Part shown: positions 33,677 through 38,832 of the stretch, piece by piece
Numbering within the stretch: position 1 is the first letter of the stretch
Layout: each line of letters opens with the position of its first letter
NCBI GenBank assembly: GCA_052390035.1
Contig: JBQTHI010000023.1
Coordinates: 1-38,832, forward strand
Length of the DNA stretch: 38,832 nucleotides
From: JBQTHI01 sp052390035
GTDB taxonomy: Bacteria; Actinomycetota; Acidimicrobiia; Spongiisociales; ZC4RG35
Reading direction: 5' to 3'
The notes under the pieces: generated by a model
The model's input: the letters and a program-made list of their open reading frames with translations, nothing else
The model's database searches: none
Told to the model about the DNA's origin: nothing
Program-made: the position numbers and the translations under genes

Positions 33677-34123
33677 ATGACCTACGATCGCGCCGTGGCC
33701 GTACGGATCCTTGCCGACCCCCTCGACGCCGCCCTGGCCCGGGTGGGGGACCGCTGGTCCCTGCTGGTGATCGACGCCCTCCAGGTAGGCCCCCGCCGGT
33801 TCAACGAGCTGTCGGGCGACCTTCCGGGGATCGCCCCCAACGTGCTCACCGCTCGACTCCGCCGGCTCGAGGCCGAGGGACTGGTGCTGGGCCGCCTCTA
33901 CCAGGAGCGTCCCCCCCGGGCGGCCTACGAGCTCACCGCCCCCGGACGGGAGCTGGCCGGCGCCCTCCGGCTGCTGGCCGCCTGGGGGGCGCGCCACAGC
34001 GAGGAGGCCGAGCCTCCTCGCCACGAGCTGTGCGGAACCCCGCTCGAGCCCCGCTGGCACTGCCCCACCTGCGACCGCACCCTCGACGAGGAAGCGGCCG
34101 GCCCGGGGCTTCGGTATCTGTAA
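33677..34123 (+). CDS. HxlR family winged-helix regulator with zinc-ribbon-like tail
   Basis: A 148-residue transcription regulator. Residues 14-95 follow the HxlR pattern: 'ALARVGDRWSLLVIDALQVGPRRFNELSGDLPGIAPNVLTARLRRLEAEGLVLGRLYQERPPRAAYELTAPGRELAGAL'. The common N-terminal redox Cys of HxlR proteins is absent. The C-terminal extension has Cys119, Cys129 and Cys132 with nearby His116 and His128 ('HELCG', 'RWHCPTC'), likely a small zinc site. It is divergent from the HtrA-like gene with an operator between them, so it probably controls both. The inducing signal is unknown; related regulators respond to aldehydes, quinones or disulfide stress. Confidence 0.9.
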   Translation: MTYDRAVAVRILADPLDAALARVGDRWSLLVIDALQVGPRRFNELSGDLPGIAPNVLTARLRRLEAEGLVLGRLYQERPPRAAYELTAPGRELAGALRLLAAWGARHSEEAEPPRHELCGTPLEPRWHCPTCDRTLDEEAAGPGLRYL

Positions 34124-34190
34124 TCGCGGCCGAATGCGGGAGCTGCGGCAGCTGCCGTCCGGAGTCGGGATCCGGGGACGTCGGTGTGCT

Positions 34191-34277
34191 CTACGAGTTA
34201 GAGCAGGTACATCCGCAGCTCGGGCAGGGACGGGCCCCACACGAGCACCCGCAGCAGGGACAGGGTTGGGCAGCCAT
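34191..34277 (-). CDS. Candidate micro-ORF, 28 residues with nine cysteines
   Basis: ATG at 34277, TAG at 34193-34191, bounded upstream by an in-frame TGA. GGAGG lies 9 bp before the ATG. Cysteines are at positions 6, 8, 9, 11, 13, 18, 21, 23 and 25, with CPCCGCSCG and CPSCGCTC as two similar halves, which looks like a metal-binding micro-protein. Against this, the overlapping frame is Leu/Val-rich (CTG and GTG codons), and shifting such a frame by one base yields many Cys codons by chance. It is reported as a candidate only. Confidence 0.3.
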   Translation of the reverse strand: MAAQPCPCCGCSCGARPCPSCGCTCSNS

Positions 34278-34381
34278 CGGTTCTCACCTCCGCGTCAAGC
34301 TCGGCCAGGCGCCGGCGTACTAGATCGTAGACCTTCGACCATGGTTCAAGGTCAAGACCCAATCTCCGGCTTCTCGGGACC

Positions 34382-34411
34382 CTGACGGGTTACGGGCGTC
34401 TGGGCTATAAA
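34382..34411 (+). promoter_or_regulatory. Promoter of the DUF1684 gene
   Basis: CTGACG (34382-34387) and TATAAA (34406-34411) are spaced 18 bp apart, a good housekeeping-type promoter. Start would be near 34418, giving a leader under 10 nt before the ATG at 34426 and no Shine-Dalgarno sequence. Confidence 0.6.
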
Positions 34412-34425
34412 GGGCCTGTCTGGTA

Positions 34426-35073
34426 ATGACCGACGATTGGTATCCGGGCGATGCCACCGGAGTCGACCCCAGGGCGAGCCTTGACCTGTGGGACTACCGG
34501 CGACGCGTCCACGAGATGTACGGAGCGGTGCGCCACGGTCGTGGCGGGGAGGACGCCTGGCTTGCCTGGCGAGCGGCCAGGGATGACCTGTTCGCAACCC
34601 ACAGCCAGAGCGCCATCGACGTCGAGGCGCGCTCCGGGTTCAAGGGCATCCGTTATTTCCCCTATGACCCCGGATGGCGGTTCGAGGTGGAGGCTGACGT
34701 CGCCATCGGTGAGTCGGTGGCCATCGGTAACAGCGGCAGCGGTGCGACCGCCTTTCGACGGTTGGGCACGGTCCGTCTGCCGCCAGAAGGCCAATCCCTG
34801 ACCCTCACCCTCTACTGGCTGGAGGGATACGGCGGCGGCGTGTTCCTGCCCTTCCGCGACGCCTCATCGGGCCGCGAGACGTATTGGGGAGGGCGCTACC
34901 TGTTGGACACGGTGAAGGGGGCGGACCTCGGCCATTCGGAAGGCAAGCTGGTCCTCGACTTCAACTACGCCTACCACCCGTCCTGTGTTTACAACCCACG
35001 CTGGTCATGTCCGTTGGCGCCGCAGGAGAATTGGCTCACCGCTCCGATCGCGGCGGGGGAGCGCCTGCCCTGA
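34426..35073 (+). CDS. DUF1684 domain protein
   Basis: A 215-residue soluble protein. The C-terminal half has the DUF1684 signature: 'ETYWGGRYLLDT', 'LVLDFNYAYHPSCVYNPRWSCPLAPQENWLTAPIAAGERLP', the 'DFN.aY.P.C.y.....CP..P..N.L...I..GE' pattern. The N-terminal 'LDLWDYRRRVHEMYGAVR' helix is also typical of the family. No signal peptide is seen. The biochemical role of the family is not established. It is convergent with the ArsR/SRPBCC operon, 44 bp apart. Confidence 0.88.
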   Translation: MTDDWYPGDATGVDPRASLDLWDYRRRVHEMYGAVRHGRGGEDAWLAWRAARDDLFATHSQSAIDVEARSGFKGIRYFPYDPGWRFEVEADVAIGESVAIGNSGSGATAFRRLGTVRLPPEGQSLTLTLYWLEGYGGGVFLPFRDASSGRETYWGGRYLLDTVKGADLGHSEGKLVLDFNYAYHPSCVYNPRWSCPLAPQENWLTAPIAAGERLP

Positions 35074-35117
35074 CCGGCGGCCGGGCCGGATGTCTCCCGG
35101 CCCGGCTGCTCGGTAGG

Positions 35118-35570
35118 TCAGGTCCTCAACGCCCGCCGGGTGAGGTAGGCCTCGATCCGGTCGAAGAAGCCGATCCAGGCGGTGGTGGCGAAGAAGTCCC
35201 GCGTCGCCTCGTCGGGGAAGCCGCTCTGGTTGACGGTCATGAGGGTCTTCCCTCCCTTCTCGGCGAAGGTGATCTCGACGTCGGTGGTGAGGCTCCCCCC
35301 GCTCGGGTCGCCGCCAGTCGACCGGGACACGATCCGGCCGGGCCGGTCGAGCACCGAGAAGGTCTGGTTCTCCCAGAAGAGCTGGTCGGGGGAGAATCCC
35401 CACCTTACCCTCAGCTCGCCTCCCACCCTCACCTCGCCCTCGATCTCCACGATCATCGGGTCGTCGAGGATCGTGAACCAGGCCTTCATCTGCTCGGGGT
35501 CGGTGTAGGCGTCCCATACCTCCTCCGGCGAGGCCGCCAGCAGGCGCACCACCGTCAGTTCGTAGCTCAT
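35118..35570 (-). CDS. SRPBCC/AHSA1-like domain protein
   Basis: A 150-residue START-like protein of the Aha1-C/AHSA1 group. The pattern 'VRLLAASPEEVWDAYTDPEQMKAWF', 'GGELRVRWGF', 'FSVLDRPGRIV', 'TDVEITFAEKGGKTLMTVNQSGFPDEATRDFF' and 'WIGFFDRIEAYL' is standard. Such proteins bind hydrophobic ligands in a helix-grip pocket, but the bacterial AHSA1 ligands are mostly unknown. The ATG overlaps the stop of the ArsR-type regulator upstream (ATGA, 35567-35570), a very common two-gene arrangement in actinomycetes. The longer in-frame upstream extension lies inside the regulator gene and is rejected. Confidence 0.92.
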   Translation of the reverse strand: MSYELTVVRLLAASPEEVWDAYTDPEQMKAWFTILDDPMIVEIEGEVRVGGELRVRWGFSPDQLFWENQTFSVLDRPGRIVSRSTGGDPSGGSLTTDVEITFAEKGGKTLMTVNQSGFPDEATRDFFATTAWIGFFDRIEAYLTRRALRT

Positions 35571-35902
35571 CTCCGTTCTCCTTTCTTTTGGGTCTCGAGG
35601 TAGGCCTCGAGCCCGTCCAGCCGGCGGTTCCACTGCCGCCGGTACCTCTCGATCCAGTCGACCGCCTCCTCCAGGGGCTCAGGCCCCAGCCGGCAGCGGC
35701 GGGTGCGCCCGACCTTCTCGGTGGTGACCAGCCGCGCCTCCTCCAGGATCTGCACGTGCTTCTTCAGCCCGGTGAGCGACATCCCAAAGGGCCGGGCCAG
35801 CTCGCTGATGCTGGCCGGGCCCGACCCCAGCCGGTCGAGGATCTGGCGCCGGGTGGGGTCGGCCAGCGCCCCGAAGGTGCGATCGAGCGGATACTGAACC
35901 AT
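35567..35902 (-). CDS. ArsR family winged-helix regulator
   Basis: A 111-residue ArsR/SmtB-type repressor: 'FGALADPTRRQILDRLGSGPASISELARPFGMSLTGLKKHVQILEEARLVTTEKVGRTRRCRL' is the complete winged helix. No Cys cluster for metal sensing is present, in keeping with the subgroup paired with SRPBCC genes. ATG at 35902 was preferred to GTG at 35911 because the -10 box TATAGT (minus strand, 35915-35910) puts transcription start at the ATG itself. A palindromic operator covers this start, so it probably represses itself and the SRPBCC gene. Confidence 0.92.
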   Translation of the reverse strand: MVQYPLDRTFGALADPTRRQILDRLGSGPASISELARPFGMSLTGLKKHVQILEEARLVTTEKVGRTRRCRLGPEPLEEAVDWIERYRRQWNRRLDGLEAYLETQKKGERR

Positions 35903-35914
35903 TCGGTTCACTAT
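35891..35914 (-). promoter_or_regulatory. ArsR operator overlapping -10 box and leaderless start
   Basis: A 24-bp near-palindrome: arm ATACTGAACC (35891-35900), spacer ATTC, arm GGTTCACTAT (35905-35914), with one mismatched pair. It covers most of the TATAGT -10 box and the ATG of the ArsR gene. Binding here would block RNA polymerase directly. Confidence 0.75.
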
Positions 35915-36015
35915 ACGCCCAGTGAGCGCCGGGTGTCAACCCGCCTCGGGGGACTGTTGAGGAGGCTGCCGCGCCCGGCACGCCCACTGTCACCCGCCTT
36001 CTACGATCCCGGCGG

Positions 36016-36624
36016 TTAGGGTCCCGGCGTCGAGAGCCGGCTCCACACCAACCGGCGCACCACCACCCGGCCAGGGACCGGGCGGCGCACCTCGGCAAAG
36101 CCGTGGGCGAGGAAGAGGGAGAGGCTCCCGTGGTAGAGCTCGGCCGAGGACACCGAGCCCTTCTTGGCGGCGTCCACCGGGTAGGCCTCGACCGCCGTCG
36201 CCCGCCGGGAGATGGCCTGGGCCACCGCCTCCTCCACCAGGGCGTGGGCCACCCCGCCCCGGCGGAAGCGGGGGCGCACCACGAAGCAGACCACCGCCCA
36301 CATCCCCTCCGGGTCGGGCTCTCCGGCTGGGGGAGCGCTCGCTTTCGACGAGGCCATCCGGGTGAGGGAGGCCTTGGGCCCCACCCGGCACCACCCGGCC
36401 GGCTCGGAGCCGGCGTAGGCCAGGAGCCCCGGCGCCACCGGGGCGGAGGCCACCTCCACCCGGAGCCGCTCCCGGTTGGTGCGGGAGGTCGACTCCTGCC
36501 ACTCCTTTCCCCGGAGATGGAAGTACTGGCAAAAGCAGTGCGAGGGGTCGCCCCGGGTCCCCATCACCAACGCCAGTTCCTCCCAGCGCTCGGCGGTGGC
36601 GGGCCGGACCTGATAGGCGGTCAC
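36016..36624 (-). CDS. GNAT family N-acetyltransferase
   Basis: A 202-residue acetyl-CoA-dependent transferase. The acetyl-CoA loop region is 'VVCFVVRPRFRRGGVAHALVEEAVAQA' (motif A, R-x-x-G-G/A), followed by 'AVEAYPVDA' and the C-terminal 'LYHGSLSLFLAHGFAEVRR' typical of the fold. The N-terminal 'CFCQYFHLRGKEW' block is shared by a set of uncharacterised GNAT proteins. The GTG start overlaps the stop of the LtrA-like gene (GTGA, 36621-36624), so the two are co-translated. Acceptor substrate unknown. Confidence 0.88.
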   Translation of the reverse strand: MTAYQVRPATAERWEELALVMGTRGDPSHCFCQYFHLRGKEWQESTSRTNRERLRVEVASAPVAPGLLAYAGSEPAGWCRVGPKASLTRMASSKASAPPAGEPDPEGMWAVVCFVVRPRFRRGGVAHALVEEAVAQAISRRATAVEAYPVDAAKKGSVSSAELYHGSLSLFLAHGFAEVRRPVPGRVVVRRLVWSRLSTPGP

Positions 36625-37856
36625 GGGGCCCCGGCCTTGGCCGGGCCGGAGTGGTCACGGAGCCGGGCCCGGTGCTCGGCGAACCGCACGGTCTCGTAGC
36701 CGATCAGGGCCACCATCACCAGGGCCTCGAGGGTAACGGCATGGAGGACCGGGATGGTGGCGACCGCCGGGACGAGGGCGACGAGCAGGCCGGCCGCCAC
36801 CAGCCGGGGGCGACTCAGGTGGCGGGCGGTCCGCCACTTGAAGCCGACGTGGGCGAGCAGATAGATCACCACCCCCCCGTAGAGGGCGTAGAGCCCGTAG
36901 CCGGTCAGGGGCTCGGTGAGCCGGTGCTCGGCGGCGTCTCCCACCTGCTCGAGCACCTTCTTGAGCCCCACCGCCAGGAGGGCCACCCCGACCAGCATCG
37001 GGAAATGGAGGTAGCTGTAGGCGTCGCGGGCCAGCCGGGGGCGGGTCGGCTCCGGCTCGGCGAGGAGGGCCCGCTCTCCCTGGAGGGCGCTGATGTCGAA
37101 GTAGGCCCACCAGAGGGCGGAGGCGAGCGCCAGCCCCACCACCGAGGCGGCCACGATCGGCCAGGAGACCGGGAGGGCCGCCACCCCCACCCCGATCGCC
37201 ACGATCGACTCCCCGAGGGCGATGATCACGATCAGACCATGGCGCTCGGCGAAGTGGCCGGGGGAGGGGAGCCTCCAGCCCCCGGCGCCCCCGATCCAGG
37301 TGCCGCCGTAGTCGGCGAGGAGGGCGAGGGCCCAGAGGAGGGTCTGGGTCCCCCCGCTGAACCGGGAGGCGACAAGGAGGAGCAGGGTGCCCCCCACCAT
37401 CGAGGGGGTGAAGCGGCGCACCTGGCGGCGGAGTCCGGGGTCGGCGGCGGAGAGCGCCCAGAAGAGGAGGAGGTGGATGAGCCGGAACCCGAAGTAGCAG
37501 GCCGCCACCACCACCGGCCCCGGGAGCCCGCCCGCTAGGTCGTCGAAGCCCTCGGGGATGGCCAGGGCGACGAGGAACATGATCGCCATGGCGGCGAGGA
37601 GGGCGGCCCGGGTGATCCCCAGGTCGGCCCTGACCACGTTGCCGAGCCAGGCGTAGGCGACCCAACTCCACCAGAGGAGGCCTAGCACGAGGAGCCCCCG
37701 CACCACCCCTCGTCCGGTGAGGTCGGCGGCGATCAGGGCGGTCACCTGGGTCAGGGCGAAGACGAAGACCAGGTCGAAGAAGAGCTCGAGGGTGGTCACC
37801 CGGGCCTCGACCGGGTTGGGCGCCATCCAGCGCCGGGAGGGGCTCACCACCGGCAT
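36621..37856 (-). CDS. LtrA-type (low temperature requirement) membrane protein
   Basis: A 411-residue integral membrane protein with about eleven to twelve hydrophobic segments. The family signature is clear: 'VTTLELFFDLVFVFALTQVT' at the start and 'HFAERHGLIVIIALGESIVAIG' near the middle. The family is named from a Listeria mutant unable to grow in the cold; the transported or bound compound is not known. It heads a two-gene unit with the GNAT gene. Codon use is extremely GC-rich compared with the genes left of 32.7 kb. Confidence 0.92.
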   Translation of the reverse strand: MPVVSPSRRWMAPNPVEARVTTLELFFDLVFVFALTQVTALIAADLTGRGVVRGLLVLGLLWWSWVAYAWLGNVVRADLGITRAALLAAMAIMFLVALAIPEGFDDLAGGLPGPVVVAACYFGFRLIHLLLFWALSAADPGLRRQVRRFTPSMVGGTLLLLVASRFSGGTQTLLWALALLADYGGTWIGGAGGWRLPSPGHFAERHGLIVIIALGESIVAIGVGVAALPVSWPIVAASVVGLALASALWWAYFDISALQGERALLAEPEPTRPRLARDAYSYLHFPMLVGVALLAVGLKKVLEQVGDAAEHRLTEPLTGYGLYALYGGVVIYLLAHVGFKWRTARHLSRPRLVAAGLLVALVPAVATIPVLHAVTLEALVMVALIGYETVRFAEHRARLRDHSGPAKAGAP

Positions 37857-37899
37857 TCTGTCATGGCCCCGTTCCTCAGGGGGGTTCCGTGGCCGCCGC

Positions 37900-37905
37900 T
37901 ACGAT
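37900..37905 (+). promoter_or_regulatory. Candidate -10 box of the TfoX-N gene, leaderless GTG
   Basis: TACGAT ends 7 bp before the GTG at 37913, and no Shine-Dalgarno sequence is seen. It supports 37913 over the in-frame GTG at 37889. Confidence 0.5.
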
Positions 37906-37912
37906 CGCTGCC

Positions 37913-38248
37913 GTGGCCTACGACGAGCGCCTGGCCGAGGTGATCCGCGACCTCCTCGCCGACGAGCCCGATCTCACCGAGCAGAAGATGTTCGGGGGGC
38001 TGGCCTTCCTCATCGGGGGCAACATGGCGGTGGCGGCGAGCGGGCAGGGTGGGATCCTGGTCCGGGTCGATCCCGACGAGACAGATGCCTTCGTCGCCGA
38101 GACCGAGGCCTACCCGATGGAGATGCGGGGCCGCTCGATGCGAGGCTGGCTCCGGGTCGACGCCGAGCACCTCGACACCAAGCGCCGGCTGGAGTCCTGG
38201 GTGGCGCGAGGCGCCGCCTACGCCCGCTCGCTCCCCGCCAAGCGGTAG
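37913..38248 (+). CDS. TfoX N-terminal domain protein
   Basis: A 111-residue stand-alone TfoX_N protein: 'AYDERLAEVIRDLL', 'TEQKMFGGLAFLIGGNMAVAAS', 'GILVRVDPDETDAFV', 'MRGRSMRGWLRVDAEHLDTKRRLESWVARGAAYARSL' match the family from end to end. In gammaproteobacteria TfoX/Sxy regulates competence with a second domain; single-domain actinobacterial members have no known role. The gene is divergent from the LtrA-like gene. Confidence 0.92.
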   Translation: MAYDERLAEVIRDLLADEPDLTEQKMFGGLAFLIGGNMAVAASGQGGILVRVDPDETDAFVAETEAYPMEMRGRSMRGWLRVDAEHLDTKRRLESWVARGAAYARSLPAKR

Positions 38249-38321
38249 CGGCGAGGCGGGTCGCGAGGACACGGCCGGCGGCTCCGGTAGAAAGAAGGCT
38301 CCGATCAGCCGAGGAGGAGAG

Positions 38322-38534
38322 GTGAACGCTCAGGAGTGGGTGGCGGCCTTCGCCGAGATGCTGGGAGTGCCCGCCCCCGATCGGGAGACCTTCGATCGCC
38401 TGCTCGAGATCGCGGCGGTGGCCGCTCATGCCTCCGAGCGGATCGCCGCCCCGATCGCCTGCTACCTGGTCGGCCGGTCGACGCTCGACGTCGCCTCCGC
38501 CCTGGGGCTCGCCCATCAGCTCGAGGCGACCTGA
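38322..38534 (+). CDS. Small DUF6457 family protein
   Basis: A 70-residue soluble helical protein. The pattern 'NAQEWVAAFAEMLGVPAPD', 'LLEIAAVAAHASERIAAPIACYLVGR' matches the actinobacterial DUF6457 family, sometimes found fused to or beside MobA-type molybdenum cofactor enzymes (from memory, not checked). GTG at 38322 is preceded by GAGGAGGAG, which fixes the start. It is the last protein gene before tRNA-fMet. Function unknown. Confidence 0.8.
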   Translation: MNAQEWVAAFAEMLGVPAPDRETFDRLLEIAAVAAHASERIAAPIACYLVGRSTLDVASALGLAHQLEAT

Positions 38535-38559
38535 GCAGCCGGTTGGGGCAGGGCAGCCT

Positions 38560-38588
38560 TTGCCTAGCCCCCGGCCGTGGCCTAACAT
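38560..38588 (+). promoter_or_regulatory. Promoter of tRNA-fMet
   Basis: TTGCCT (38560-38565) and TAACAT (38583-38588) are separated by 17 bp and lie 14 bp before the tRNA 5' end. This is a standard vegetative promoter for a stable RNA. Confidence 0.7.
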
Positions 38589-38602
38589 GTGCTCTCCACC
38601 GA

Positions 38603-38676
<74 letters not shown>

Positions 38677-38832
38677 CTACATAACCGCAGGTCAGGGCCC
38701 CTCTACCGAGGGGCTCGCTGCTATGTGGGAGCCCCATGTCAAACCAGTGTCAAACCGACGGGAGCGGGACGTGATCGGCGACGTCCCCGAAGGGCTGCTT
38801 TCGCCGACTCAGGAGGAGGCGTTGGGCGTCGG
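38677..38832. other. Window end after tRNA-fMet: hairpin, no gene seen
   Basis: GCCCCTC (38697-38703) pairs with GAGGGGC (38708-38714) and may end the tRNA transcript, though no T-tract follows. The imperfect direct repeat TGTCAAACC occurs at 38738 and 38751. No complete coding region is supportable; a gene could begin past the edge. Confidence 0.5.

Larger units (their letters stand above)
34124..34425. other. 302-bp gap with no confident gene; possible minus-strand small ORFs
   Basis: No database-like gene is recognisable. On the minus strand two overlapping frames are possible: a 28-codon Cys-rich ORF at 34191-34277 with a ribosome-binding site, and a Leu/Val-rich frame ending at 34198 that could start at a TTG near 34359. 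Only one can be real, and both may be spurious. The right end (34382-34411) carries the promoter of the DUF1684 gene. Confidence 0.5.

Noticed and set aside
33617..34240. N-terminal extension of the HtrA-like protein
   Set aside because: It would run antisense through the whole HxlR gene and past a perfect ribosome-binding site; the ATG at 33616 begins the conserved region.
34124..34323. Plus-strand Cys/Gly/Gln-rich reading frame after the HxlR gene
   Set aside because: It starts out of frame inside the HxlR gene, has no ribosome-binding site, and is complementary to the minus-strand candidates.
36655..37671. 338-codon ORF in another minus-strand frame of the LtrA-like gene
   Set aside because: Arg/Pro/Gly-rich shadow with no recognisable domain; the LtrA frame has membrane segments and family motifs.
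38735..38773. Short ORF after tRNA-fMet that might be the end of an integrase
   Set aside because: Only 12 codons, no integrase motif in the window, and no tRNA 3' end repeat seen.

Overview
The window is high-GC DNA with densely packed genes, many joined by 1-4 bp stop/start overlaps. The gene set points to an actinomycete lineage: a wax ester synthase/DGAT, an ECF sigma factor with a zinc-type anti-sigma and an RseB-like lipid-side protein, a DivIVA-domain protein, a UPF0182 giant membrane protein, a YlbL-type PDZ-Lon protein, a DUF2342 protein, a DUF6457 protein and an initiator tRNA with a C1/U72 mismatch. A deep-branching class such as Acidimicrobiia would fit, but this is inference from gene content; no 16S gene or other species marker is present.

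Layout. 0-7.7 kb: a branched-chain-amino-acid-type binding lipoprotein and a small lipoprotein on the minus strand, then plus-strand AlaX-like editing protein and a CvpA-CAP fusion, then a minus-strand WS/DGAT and a KimA/YdaO-like permease. 7.7-8.6 kb: tRNA-Arg(CCT) and MarC. 8.7-13.9 kb: a plus-strand operon NYN-OST-HTH protein, FAD oxidoreductase, ornithine cyclodeaminase/mu-crystallin homologue, ClC channel with CBS and RCK_C domains, all with overlapping or near-overlapping ends. 13.9-17.2 kb: a membrane-anchored Mrr-like nuclease-fold protein, tatA, and an ECF sigma/anti-sigma/RseB-like operon. 17.2-18.8 kb: DUF2342 protein divergent from moaE. 18.8-26.1 kb: an acyl-CoA synthetase translationally coupled to a complete Liv-type ABC importer (two permeases, binding protein, two ATPases), probably an uptake-and-activation unit for a carboxylate. 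26.1-32.7 kb: bioY, PDZ-Lon protein, an array of palindromes, a DivIVA protein with an unusual phage-head-morphogenesis-like C-terminus, and UPF0182. 32.7-38.6 kb: short accessory genes of more extreme GC content (soluble HtrA-like protease, HxlR regulator, DUF1684, ArsR plus SRPBCC, GNAT, LtrA, TfoX-N, DUF6457), ending at tRNA-fMet.

Regulatory reading. Several operon-first genes have a TANNNT -10 box 7-9 nt before the start codon and no Shine-Dalgarno sequence, so they look leaderless. Two clear operators are visible: a 7-3-7 inverted repeat between the HxlR and HtrA genes, and a 24-bp near-palindrome over the ArsR start. Two genes of the acyl-CoA synthetase/Liv cluster start at a GTG that overlaps an out-of-frame ATG-TGA start-stop.

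The most unusual items are the DivIVA/phage-morphogenesis-like protein with the palindrome array in front of it, the degenerate Mrr-like membrane protein, the DUF2342 protein with a broken HEXXH motif, the soluble HtrA under probable HxlR control, and a possible 28-residue, nine-cysteine micro-ORF. No CRISPR array, insertion sequence or complete prophage was seen.
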